A stretch of DNA of 64,000 nucleotides from Hermatobates lingyangjiaoensis. Its lineage: Eukaryota > Arthropoda > Insecta > Hemiptera > Hermatobatidae. The translations under genes were made by a program, and so were the position numbers. Where the stretch lies: assembly GCA_026182355.1 (NCBI GenBank), contig JAPFBL010000034.1, positions 2,240,501 through 2,304,500 on the forward strand, given 5' to 3'. Positions 19,106 through 32,742 of the stretch are shown here, piece after piece. The notes under the pieces are model-generated. The model did no database searches. It saw nothing but the letters and a program-made list of their open reading frames with translations, and had not been told where the DNA came from. Every line of letters begins with the position of its first letter. The first letter of the stretch is position 1.

Positions 19106-19375
19106 GACATACCTACAATTCAGATTCCTTGGGAGAATATTGCATCTCTCATTGATACTACTCGTACATTGGAAGTCTTAAATTTTGCTGAACTCAAGTG
19201 TATTTAGAGTAGGAATCTATAACAAGTACATGTTAAAAGTTCTCTCCAATGAACAACTTGCTCAGATTTATTTACCTCTCACTTAAATAAATCGAGACTC
19301 TGAGTGGGTATCGAACTCCGGACCTTCCAGTTCAGAGGCGAGTACATTGCAACTGAGCTAACCTGGACCTCTAGT
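19106..19375 (-). mobile_element. tRNA-derived SINE, old copy (B)
   Basis: Diverged minus-strand copy: the body (ctcaagtgtatttagagtag, cttgctcagatttattt) and the head (gggtatcgaactcc; gagctaacctgg) match the family. The TTAGG-type tail is lost. Confidence 0.75.
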
Positions 19376-21998
<2,623 letters not shown>

Positions 21999-22937
21999 CT
22001 CAACGAATACAATTTCATTCCCTCTATGACATCTTTTTATTGATTGGGTTGTATAATTTAGACACAATTTTATAGTCACTACAATTTCATGATATTTCGG
22101 TAACATTAGTCATGCATTTTATAAATATTAAAAAATAATAAGAATTTAAAACACATTTTTTCCTAAAGTTCTGAAACATCCATTCCTATTTTTCTCTTAA
22201 AAAAATGTTTTTTTAGTTAATAGACCCCATTATCATAATAAAAAAACACTAATTTAAATGTTGACCAATGCCAATGTTTACACAAATTGCTGTTGTTATC
22301 TTTCGCAGGTTATATTAATTGGTTAATATACGAGTAGTATGCAGTTACGTAATATTTGTAATCAATTGGTTATAATATTGATTAAATATACTATAAATAT
22401 ATCTATCTGTAGCAGCAGATAGATACGTTGCGTCTTTTTTTACGTGATTAAATCCAATAGTCATTCCACTTACCTTTTTTTAAATTATAGTAATAAATTC
22501 TCTTGGTGTATGTATTCTCTAGGATTATTACAAATAATTTGGTTATTTTTATGGTTTATTCCTTTTCATTTAACTTTCTTTCTGCTTCATTAAATTGCAA
22601 TTATTTTTTAATAAATTATTTTAAATTCTATAGAAAATTTAGTGATCCACTGTAGCTCAAGTGATTTTAATTTCTATTTTGAATATGTTTTCTTATGAAA
22701 CAAGTTATTTATGACACTGGGTGGTAAATTCCTGTTTTAAGAATAGGCAGTAGAATCACTTCAAGGATTCGTATGAGTTCAGATTTGGTTGCCATTCTTT
22801 TCTGAATTTTGTTTAATTTTCTTTTTTTCAGATTTGTTCGTTAATCTGAAATATTAAAATAATTTACTTTTAATAACAGAGCATGTTTACTGGTAAAATA
22901 AAAATGAAATATAATCACGTTAATAATGAAAGTAATA
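21999..22937. other. No recognisable feature
   Basis: AT-rich DNA without coding or repeat signals that I can name. Confidence 0.4.
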
Positions 22938-22951
22938 ATTAGAAGGGATTA

Positions 22952-23270
22952 GGTTAGGTTGCAGTGGCAGTCCCACAAGGGAACACACGTAGGCCAAGCA
23001 TTGGCCCTTTGTGATACCACACAATGAAGATTGATTCTACAGTGGGAGTCCTAAATTTTGCCTAACTCAAATGTATTTAGAGTAGGGATCTTTAACGATT
23101 ACCTGACATCGTACAGGCTCGGGACCGACGGTTTAACGTCCTTCGCTGAGGGACGACGTGCTCAGATTTATTCACCTCCCGCGTGAATAAATCGAGGGCC
23201 AGGTGAGGATTGAACCCCGGTCCTATCAGTTCAGAGATGAGCATGCAACCACTGAGCTAGCCTGGCCCCC
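22952..23270 (-). mobile_element. tRNA-derived SINE (copy C) with target duplication
   Basis: Full copy on the minus strand. Flanking duplication of 14 bp with one mismatch: attagaagggatta (22938-22951) and attagaaggaatta (23271-23284). A box tagctcagtggtt and B box ggttcaatcc lie near the right end; the tail toward the left reads ggttaggttgcag. Confidence 0.92.
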
Positions 23271-23284
23271 ATTAGAAGGAATTA

Positions 23285-24945
23285 ATTATTAATTTTGTAT
23301 ATTTATAATTTGATTATACATGTTCATGATTATATACGTAATAAAGAAAATTCTACGGACTATATATGCATACTGGAAGGCAATGTTTATCAAGGATATA
23401 TTCATGATAATTGCGTTATAATTCAAAATACGTTTAAACATGGGAATCTAGCAGTACAAGAATAGGACAATGACCCGATATTATATAATACAAATCATTA
23501 ATGAAGTAGGTTATATGTTTAATGTTATTAATAAATAAAAAAACAAGAATGAGCTGTGCAAATAAAATAACTAAATGTCCAGTAAAACTGAAATTCTGGG
23601 GAAATCGAAACGTGGAGAGAAATAATTCTCTATTGCTTCAAATTGTGTATCATTGAAATGTCCTCTATGTCTGAGTTAAAGGTACCAATTCAGTTAATTG
23701 AATCAATAAAAAGAAAAAAATATTTATTAAAGTAATTGTTTCAAAAACAATTAGTTATTCCACTTAGTGCCAACAAAGTGATTAAACAAAAATGCACATG
23801 AACATAAAATAGACAGAGGACCAATAAATTAATGGGTGATGTAAGACTTTGTTTGTATTGACCTTGAACATCAATGTATGGAAAAGTATGAAAAATTTGT
23901 TATTTTTCCTTTTTTTTTGCATTCATTTATAGTGTTTTAATTAAAAATTGAAATTAATAAATAATTAAATTTCAAATACTTTTAATAGTTTAACCATTTA
24001 CACCTTGTTTGTAACTAGGCTGTCAATATGCACGAACCATTGGACTTGGTATAAACATTACTGTGGTACACATCAGAATTGACGGTGGCTTCTCTGCCAT
24101 TTTGCCATTATGGACACTGCTATGTGCTGAACTATCTCGAAACACTATCTTCGACCAACTGATGGAGTCGACCGTAGTCGATACTGTAGAACTACAGTTG
24201 TCATGTCAACAGAGACGTTGAAGATAATCTCCTATCTTCCCAAAACTAGAACAAATTTCTTTTAAAGTGATCTGCTTCTGACGCTCACGAAGTCAGCTCT
24301 TTAATGAGTCATTCAAAAAGTATGCTTTTTCATTATGGAGGAAGTGACTGCCACATAATGCTGAGGCCTAACACTTCAAAACTTTGCTACAGTATCAGCA
24401 TTTTTTCTCTCTTAAATGACATACTAAATTACAATTTCAATTTCCTACAAGGTCCTAAAAGGTGTATTTATCAAAAAGATTGAAGAAATCATCTGCCCTG
24501 CAAGTCTCATTAGTGGTATATGGTAATATTTCAAAGTTTTTATGGCAATTTTTTCAAAGTTTTCAAACTTTGGTAACAAGGTAAATAAACAATATATATG
24601 TATACTTGATTGTGATTGTGACTTGAAAAAGACAATAATCTCCTAATTACGAATTGTATTCCAAAAGAGGTTGAGAAAGCAACTTTGATATTTGGAGTGA
24701 TAACAGTAAGATGATATTAGATGTTCATCAGTATTTCTCTAGAAAGGAAAAATATAATTTGTAGTTTAGTTCTAGTATCTGGTCAAATATTTGAAATGAG
24801 AGACATAGAAAACCAATATGATAAATTATTCATGTTTCAATATAATGTGTCGCTAAATTGTCAAGAAGACATGTTAAATATTATTGTTATATCAGAAAAG
24901 CTTCGCAACATTTGCCATTCATACATATTGTTAATTATATGATTA
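23285..24945. other. Unrecognised DNA
   Basis: AT-rich. A block at 24010-24240 is more GC-rich (gatggagtcgaccgtagtcg) but not assignable. A 73-codon frame at 24721-24942 shows no motif. Confidence 0.35.
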
Positions 24946-25116
24946 GTATTAGAAATAGAACAAACCGTCATACCCAGTATAATGCCGACCTCTTTCAGGT
25001 CTAACCATCTTTGAAACTTTTTCGATCAGGTTTTTCAAAGATGGGTTCGCCAGAAACCAGTTGGACAACTTGAGCAGTATTATACTAGCTATGAAGGTTT
25101 TTCTCTGTTTCTAATA
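24946..25116. mobile_element. Fold-back element (MITE-like) of about 170 bp
   Basis: Left arm from attagaaatagaac through cagtataatg to ccatctttgaaa is the inverse of tttcaaagatgg through tattatac to gtttctaat. The two arms pair almost throughout, leaving a loop of about 15 nt. Class unclear. Confidence 0.55.
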
Positions 25117-25587
25117 TTAAACATTGGCATGTTTAATTATTGGATGTGTGACAGTTTTGTGCTATTGGTGCCCCAATAGTGTGGCCTAATCATAATACGA
25201 AATCAACATGAGTTGAAATCAAAAGAGAGCAACACATTCTGCCAGTGTTCGATCAGAGATGGGCTAATCTCTTACCAAGGTCGAAGTTAAGAAAAAGGCG
25301 TGAGGTAATAAAGTATTAAGAATCATCTGGTAATCCAATAATAAAACTATTTTGCTTGTAAATAAATGTGTGTTTGAAATACATTCTTGATGTTAATAAT
25401 TATTAAATTAAAATCTAAATTTTAATATATATTTCAGGCCGAGAAGCATTTCATTACAATTTAGAAAGAGTGTCGTTTGTTTAGAGTACCATAAATAATT
25501 AGAAAAGCTTTGCTAAGCAATCATCATGACTAAAACTTTTATGTAAATCATCTGGAACCTGAATAAGTATGCGCAAAATATGATAAG
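25117..25587. other. No recognisable feature
   Basis: AT-rich DNA. Confidence 0.35.
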
Positions 25588-25589
25588 TA

Positions 25590-25920
25590 CAGTAAGAACT
25601 TATAGTATAATCCTCATTGTACGAGCAATATGCTTTAGGAGCAGCCAGTCTCGTATGACGAGTGAAAATTCGTAGTACGAGCGACCATCTTTCTTACTCC
25701 TAGATGACCTCTGTGTAGTAGATTTCTCGCATACATTTTTAAATTTTTGATTAGATGTACACAATTGTATATTTTTTCTTAGTGCAGCTTTCCAGTTTCA
25801 AACAGGCTCTAAAACAGGCCTCTGAAACTTTTCTTTCTAAAACAGGCTCTGTTTTATGTGTAAATCATAATACTAACTCGGTCTGGGAATGAATTAATCT
25901 CGTATTTCGAGGTTTTACTG
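25590..25920. mobile_element. Pogo/Tc1-type MITE
   Basis: Ends read CAGTA...CCTCATTGTACGAG on the left (with a short insertion) and, inverted, CAGTAAAACCTCGAAATACG on the right. TA dinucleotides flank both ends (25588-25589, 25921-25922). Internal cgtatgacgag and tagtacgag blocks are typical of such elements. No transposase; non-autonomous. Confidence 0.7.
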
Positions 25921-25954
25921 TAATCAGTTATTCTAAAAGGAAGTCCTGCTGTTA

Positions 25955-26283
25955 GGTTAGGTTAGGTTGCAGGGGCAGTCCCACAAGGGAACACACTTAG
26001 GCCGATCATTTGCCCTTTGTGATACCACACAATGAAGATTGATTCTACACTGGGAGTCTTAAATTTTGCCTAACTTAAGTGTATTTACAGTAGGGATCTT
26101 TAACTAGTACCTGACATCGTACAGGTTCGGGACCGAAGGTTTAACGTCCTTCTCTGAGGGACGACGTGCTCAGATTTATTCACCTACCGTATGAATAAAT
26201 CGAGGGCCAGGTGGGGATCGAACCCCGGTCTTATCAGTTCAGAGGCGAGCACGTAACCACTGAGCTAACCTGACCCCCCAAGA
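25955..26283 (-). mobile_element. tRNA-derived SINE (copy D) with target duplication
   Basis: Exact 10-bp duplication cctgctgtta at 25945-25954 and 26284-26293. B box ggttcgatcccc and A box ttagctcagtggtta on the minus strand. The 3' tail is three ggtta-type units. The clearest full copy together with 47301-47627. Confidence 0.93.
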
Positions 26284-26293
26284 CCTGCTGTTA

Positions 26294-27480
26294 TAGACTA
26301 TTGTTGTTTCAGATTCCAAATAAAATCATTTATCAAAGCAGTAATTATTTATTGATGACTGAGGTATCCACTATTATACCTGCTACAAGGAATTCTACAA
26401 TACTTCATTCATTTAACAATCTTCAATTGTTTTGTTTTCATTGTTTATTGCCAAAACCTCAGTAAACGGCAGTCTGTGTACTAAAGTATGAAGGAATTCT
26501 GTTATCATTGTGCTTAAAAAATTGTCTTGTGTTATGTCTCAGAAAATACTCGTATATGTGGTGCTTAATCATTTGAAACCGACACTGTTAAAGTACAGAC
26601 CTAACTCGATATGCACCAACAAATATACGTCACTTTTTACTGCAAACGGATTTATATATCTTTATTTTTCAAGAGGATACAGCTCCATTCCATAGTCAGT
26701 TAATGGATTTTCTTTATATATTATCCCAGTGATGAATTGATTAGGTAGAACCATAAATCATGCTTTTCCCTGCTCAGAATTCGAGTTCCCCAGTCCTCGC
26801 AGTCATGTTTCATTTCTTGCTGGAACATAGAAATAACTGTGCTCGATGACCTTGAAGACAAAATTGCAACAGAAATCAGTTCAGTGGTTGTGATATGCTC
26901 AAATGCGTTTAAAATGAATTTTCTTACTGTATTGCCGTTTCCCAATAGTATACAAATAGAACACTTGCAATAGAGGAAATGAAACTTAATTATGAGTTAA
27001 TTAGGTATCATTTGGATGAAGTTTTTTTTTAGAATAATTCTATTAATAATAAGGTAGTTTGATTCTTAGAAATGCCGGTATATCTGTATAAGTACTATAT
27101 GTATACAAAAAAACTCTTAATATAAAAACATTATCTTACATACAAACTGAGAAAGAGAAACCAATCCAATTTTTTTTTAAAACCCCCTTTTTTTTAAATT
27201 ACTAGGAGAACAAAGTGAAAAATTTGTGCTAAATTGCTTATTTTGTTAAAAAAAGTGCTTTCAGCATGGTGCAGGGAGTACTTACTCATTCAATTCTTTT
27301 GGGATTGGTTGAAACAGGTTAGTAACTTAGGCATCAAGAGAATTTCAGTTGACAGTCACTGATAACCTTTTGTTTAATAATTACAAGAAAAACTATTTTG
27401 TGCTTCTCAGAAAAATAACCTTCTCTTGAATGAGTTGCAAGATTCATATTTGAGACTTTTATATTTCCTCCTCAATGTGT
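26294..27480. other. No recognisable feature
   Basis: AT-rich DNA with short open frames only. Confidence 0.35.
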
Positions 27481-27485
27481 TCCAT

Positions 27486-27723
27486 CATTTATGCCCAACG
27501 ACCAACCAACGATTCTTTCCACGCACTGTAGTGCGCGTTGTAATTAGCAGTTCCAGGTCACGGACCTACTACTGCTGAGTTTCTGTACTGCTGTGTTTGT
27601 GGAGTCAGTAAGTAAATGTCTGTAGTCTTTTGTTTGTTATTCATTATACATTATTTCGTGGTCGTCTGGTCTTCTTGGGTCGTGAAATGTTGTCAGTCTA
27701 GGGTGTGGCTTTCTATTTCAACA
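27486..27723 (-). mobile_element. Jockey-like LINE 3' UTR and terminal repeat (copy 2)
   Basis: Follows the RT stop codon on the minus strand. It contains the conserved palindrome gcgcactacagtgcg and ends with cgttggttggtcgttggg, the short terminal repeat typical of this family. No poly(A). Confidence 0.8.
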
Positions 27724-30400
27724 TCAGCGTCTATGATGGATATGGTTGGGAGTTCTTAGGGATAAGCTATGAACAAGGGGGTTTGGATGGGGTGGGATTT
27801 TCGTGTCCTCATTGGCCACCAGTCTATTTGTGAAGTCGTCAATTGATTCTAACCTGAGGTCTCTTTGAATGTCCACATTTCTTGCATACCAAGGTGCCCC
27901 AGCCATAAGGCGTGCACATTTATTTTGAACTACCTGTATCAGGGTTTTATTTGTTCTTGCGGCTTGTAACCAGGTCGAGCATCCATAAGTAATGCTAGAC
28001 CTAATTACCACCTTATAAATGAGGTCCTTTACCACTTGTGGAGTATTCTTTGACTTCAGGATAGGGTACAAATTTGACATTAGTGCCAGACCCAGTTTGT
28101 ATCTATTCTTTAGATGGAGTTTGAAGGTGAGCCGGCTGTCAATTATTATACCTAGGTATTTGGCCTGGGTTTTATAAGGTATTAACTGGCGACCAATGAA
28201 TACTGGAGGGGGTTGCTTTGGTGTTCCTTTACTGAATTGTATGTGGATGCTCTTTGCTGGGTTGACTTCAAGCTTCCAGCTATTGAACCAGTACGAAATT
28301 TGATCAAGGTAGTTTTGCAGCTCACCTGTCGCAAACTCCACACTGGCGCATCTAAAGGCCACCGAAATGTCATCAGCAAAGAGACCCAGAAACGATTCAG
28401 TTTTCCTAGGGGAATTTGGGAATAGAACTGCAGGAGGATTGGGCAAGTCATATGTATATAGGGAATAAAGGATGGGTCCTAGCACACTTCCCTGAGGTAC
28501 ACCTCTCAGCATCTGCCCTATTGGAGAATGTTGGTCATTAATGGCAACAAAAAATCGTCTGTTAGAGAGGAATGATTTCATAGTGTCAGTAAACTAGTCA
28601 GGTAGGCTGAAACTGTTCACTGTGTAGAGGAGAGTCTTATGCCATAACGAGTCGAAGGCACGCCACAAGTCCAAGAATACAGCTTGAGTTCTTTGAGAGG
28701 ACGGAGCCGGACCATGTGACAGCCGGTTACGAATTGTAGAAACCTTCGAATTTGAAGAGTGGTTCCGTGTAGAGCACGAAAACCAAATCACTCTGGCCGA
28801 AAGGGAAGGATATTTTTTACTTTTAGTAATATTAACCTCTCATAGACTTTGCCAAGACCGGTGAGGAGGCTTATGGGTCTGTAGTCTGTGGGGCAGTGTC
28901 CTGATTTTTGGGGTTTAGAAATCATTACTATCTTGGCCATTTTCCAGGACGCTGGGAAGTACCTCATTCTTAGGCAGGAGTTAAAGAGCGCAGTTAGGGT
29001 GGCAATTACTTTGGCTGGTAGCTTCATTAACATCCTGTTAGTAATGCCCTGATGGCCGGGAGAACTCTTTTTCTTAAGGGTTGTGATTACTTGATTAATA
29101 TCCTGAGGGGTAAAAAATGTTGGATTATCTGGGGCAGTTTTAGTTATGACACAAGACATTGGAGGGATACGTGAGTGAGGGTGAGGTTTGTAGAGGTCAG
29201 TGAGGTGATGGAAGAAGGTGAGTGCCTTTTTGGCATCATCTATGAGAGGCTTTCCGTTCTCCCTTAAGGGGTGAGTGGAACTAGTACTGTTGGGTCCTTT
29301 TTTCATAGCTCTAACTATTTTCCAGGCTGTAACATGGTTAGGATCTTCGTCCCTGTCAAGGAGCTGCGTCCAATGCCTGCTGTTGTGAGACCTGACAAGA
29401 CTACGCACCTCCCACTGTGCCCTGTTAAACTGTCTTCTATCTCTGGGGTTTCTCGTGACTTGATACAGCTTTCTTAGTTTGTTTTTCTCTTTAATTTTAA
29501 GAAGTATGAATGGAGGAAGTGGGTTACAGAGTGATGGTGTTACTATGGGGGTGGAAGCTACGTTAAGGGAGTTTTTTTAAATGAACAGTAATTTCTTCAA
29601 CAAAAGAATCTATTTTCTGATGGGTGGTCAAGTTAAGTGGGAATGGACAGTTTTGTGAAACTATATTTTGAAATAAGGGCCAATTTGTCTTTTGTTGGAG
29701 GGTGTTTGGTCTATATCTAATTCTGAATTTCTGTACGGTAAACAAAACTGGTAGGTGAGTTGAATCAAGACCCTCTAGCACCTCAGCTGTAATGACATGG
29801 TTAACATTTGATGACAATGAGATATCAAGTATGTCAGGTCGCCCAACAGCAGGACTAGGGATATGAGTGGGAGTTGAGGGAGCGTGGATAAGAGTGTTGG
29901 ATTGGGTTATGTGGTTTAGTAGGATTCGCCCTGACCTATTGTCACTGTTACAACCCCAAGCAGTACTCTTCGCATTCAGGTCACCTCCTATTAAGGAAGG
30001 TCTACCTGAGTGGAATAGCCGCCTGAGGTGATCAATATTCAGGGCTACTGGAGGTGGTTTGTAAACAGCTGAAATGAAGAGGGGTAAGTTTGAGTTTGGG
30101 AACGAGATTTTAATGGTCGTGTGTTCAAGGGGTGCAGGCGTGTCCTCAACCCTGGCATAAGGGATGCCGTGGCGTACAAGGATGGCCGTACCTCCACCTG
30201 GTGTGAGGCGGTCAGTTCTTTCAACCTTGTAGCCATGCACAGAAAAGCGCATGTTAGGTTTCAGAAAAGTTTCAGCCAACAGAACTAGATCGGGTTTCAC
30301 TTTTTGTAACATGTTTTCAAGTTCTGTTTTTCCTCGTCTGATTCCACCTGGGTTAAAACGAGGTATGTCAAGGAGTCGGGATCTGTCTTAGTTTGTTGTG
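27724..30400 (-). pseudogene. Jockey-like LINE ORF2: AP-type endonuclease plus reverse transcriptase, broken
   Basis: ORF2 of a non-LTR retrotransposon; its product would nick target DNA and copy element RNA there. The endonuclease (about 30370-29563) begins IPRFNPGGIRRGK, with LVLLAETFL, GGDLNAKSTAWG and DSTHLPVLF (catalytic Asp/His region). A frameshift in an A-run at about 29570 leads to the linker and RT: SSPGHQGITNRM, DYRPISLLTGLGKVYERL, motif A FLDLWRAFDSLWH, motif B GVPQGSVLGP, motif C FADD, then YLGIIID and the C-terminal APWYARN block. Further lesions: a frameshift near 28790 and an in-frame TAG at 28594-28596. No RNase H domain, as is usual for Jockey-type elements. Dead copy with readable family features. 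Confidence 0.92.
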
Positions 30401-30573
30401 CTGCCATTGGTCAAGTCGGAGTCATTTTCAGGTCGCAGAAGAGACGCTATCAAGTCAAAAGCCTCTGAGGGGCACAAAGTAGACTTGTTAAAGGACTGGC
30501 TCAGTGTATTTAGGATACCCGCTTCCTGGAGTCCTTTATGACTACTTCTTCCAAAGTAAATTTGGATCTCTGT

Positions 30574-31258
30574 TTATTTACAGCCTCGCTGTATGATAAG
30601 GTTTGTGGAGGAGGGGGGGGCCGGAATGAAGGAAGGTTTGCTTGAAAGTGCGGGAGTGGTGGAGAAGGCCCGACAGCCCCTGTAGTTGGCGGGATGAGGT
30701 CCCGCGCAGTTTACACAGGAAGGCTGCGTTCCCTTTGGATTGGGGCATGAAGAATAGTGGTGGGCCCCTGGGCACCGAACACAGCGAGGGGTCTCCCTAC
30801 ACCAGGTCTGGGTATGCCCCAGAACGCTGGCATCTGAAACACTGTGTGGGACCAGGTCTCCTATGAGACTCCTCAACTGTTACTTTGATGCCCAAGATAT
30901 TTGTTATGGATAATATTTCTTTGTGATTTTTGTCAGGCTCTATCGTAATTTCGAAGAGTGACAGGGGACGGGGAACAATGTCTCCTGGGAAGCGGAGTCG
31001 CCTAGACACGAGTTGTCTTGCCTTCGCTCTGATGCCCTTGGCAAGAAGGTCTTGTTCTATTTCTGTTCCCTCTGTATCGACCGGTAAATACTTGACCATG
31101 TATCTTACCATTTTTTTCTCCCATGGAGGTCGAAAAGAATGAAAATCAATGTCAAGTTCCCGGAGTCGTTTAGTCAGTTCTCTGTATTTGTCCGGTGTAT
31201 TTGTCATGATCCTAATAGACTTTCCTCCTGAGGTAATGGTCAAGTCATTTATGCCCAT
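30574..31258 (-). pseudogene. Jockey-like LINE ORF1 (gag-like, CCHC zinc knuckles), frameshifted
   Basis: ORF1 nucleic-acid-binding protein. The first segment (ATG at 31258) has the conserved Jockey gag region (VRYMVKYLPVDTEGTEI, LFEITIEPD) and then CFRCQR. A one-base shift within the first zinc knuckle near 30800-30830 moves the frame to GHTQTWC, CVRCPGAHHYSSC and CVNCAGPHPANYRGC, giving three knuckles overall. Upstream of the ATG another frame reads DIATDSSFSVPLPVPSW, so the natural N-terminus lay further 5' and is truncated near 31305. ORF2 follows about 175 bp downstream. Confidence 0.88.
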
Positions 31259-31305
31259 GATGGAACAGGAAGTGGTACACTAAAGGAAGAATCCGTGGCA
31301 ATATC

Positions 31306-31725
31306 AGATTATCTAAAATTGATGTAGAATACTAAATTTTAAATTTTAGTAGTACATAAAAAACATATTTATATTATTTGATTTATCTATTTAAAAATGA
31401 AAAATATTTTCATCTTTTTTATCACAAAATCAGTAGTTGTTTTAAAATTAACTGTCTTAAAAAATAAATTAAATTAAAAGGAATTTCAGAATCAATTTTA
31501 AAACTAAAGAAATGGAAAATTTTATTTTTATTGATAAAACAGTGGTTTCTACCCCCAATTATTTATACGATCTGCTGTTGTATGCAGATAATTATATGCT
31601 GTGTACCCTGAGGCGGTACTTGCACTTTATTCTGCATGCTATTGGGTCCAGTCAATCCGATAATTATTTAAATCAGTTCATTCTGATTAAGATTTCTTGT
31701 TCATTAGTAGCCTAGGGGTGCTTCC
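31306..31725. other. No recognisable feature
   Basis: AT-rich flank of the LINE 5' truncation point. A 67-codon frame at 31512-31715 has no motif. Confidence 0.35.
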
Positions 31726-31727
31726 AT

Positions 31728-31800
31728 GGTTTTGTTGGATAGTCGCCGTATTGGGCCTTACGGCTGTGGGTTCAAATCCCTTATCGTTTCCTTGATTGTG
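31728..31800 (+). repeat. Possible tRNA-like SINE head
   Basis: Contains a B-box-like gggttcaaatccc and a good anticodon-type hairpin GCCGTA-TTGGGCCT-TACGGC. The T stem and acceptor stem do not pair well, so a functional tRNA is unlikely. Confidence 0.35.
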
Positions 31801-32577
31801 CGGTTTATATTTAAATCAGTTATTTAGGTATTATTAACAAACATATATGATGAGAGCCAACTTTTAAAGGGATGTTATTTGTAATAGTATCAGCCCCAAA
31901 TAAAACTGAATTATATTGAAGTGGAAAGGTTGATATTAGTCCTAATATTAAATCTGCTAACAGCACGTGTCTAGTAAGAGGCTTACAATGGCCGGGTAAC
32001 AAGAAATCTTATTTGTATTTTAACCATACCATTCACCGTTTTCTTAAAGCTCCAGACTTGTTTACATCATGCTTTGCTTTGAATTGTAAGCCGACATTCT
32101 CAATAACATCATTATGGCAGAAAGGGCATGGGCATGTGTTTAATGAATAATATTATAATCACATTTCAAACAAGATTCGCATATATTTTCCATCCTTTGA
32201 ACAAACTAATGACGCAATATCTCTATAAATATAAGCCATGTGTTCCTCTCTTTCGAACCTAAAAATACTTAAATGACATCTGATTTTAATATGAAACCAC
32301 TTATAACTAAATTATCTGCAGTCAATTTCTTCAGATCAAAAACACTGCTTTGTATGTCATTTAAAAATAGTTATTCCATAACATGATTCGTTTTTGGTAG
32401 TTTTTTTTAATCACTATAACGGGCTTTACTCCATGTAGCATACATTAAAAATTCACTAATTCTGCGTGTTTAACGTAAAGTATCCCTTGAATGTTTGATG
32501 AATACACGGCTGCAAACGGAGAGCACAGGAAGAACCCAGAGGCCCTCGAATGTCACCTTCCATTTTTGCTGACCACT
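31801..32577. other. No recognisable feature
   Basis: AT-rich DNA. Confidence 0.35.
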
Positions 32578-32742
32578 CAAGAACAGGGCATGTTGTCACA
32601 GCTGGGTATTTAATCATAGCTTTAACTTAAAAGATTTTGGCACAGTATGGAATGTGCAAACAGAGTAGTAAAGTGCTACAGCACTTCCTTCTTGATTGCC
32701 CTGCTCTACTCAGGCTGAGGGAACTCCCAAAGAAAGACTAAG
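32578..32742 (+). pseudogene. Relic of a LINE polyprotein C-terminus
   Basis: One frame reads SRTGHVVTAGYLIIALT, an in-frame stop, then ILAQYGMCKQSSKVLQHFLL and DCPALLRLREL. The order RTGH, a Cys pair position, then hxLLDCPALxxLR is the Cys/His-rich C-terminal end found in many LINE RT-RNase H proteins. First and second Cys positions are altered. It is an isolated fragment and differs from the Jockey-like family elsewhere in the window. Confidence 0.65.

Noticed and set aside
31728..31800. Functional tRNA gene
   Set aside because: A B-box and one hairpin are present but the T and acceptor stems do not pair.
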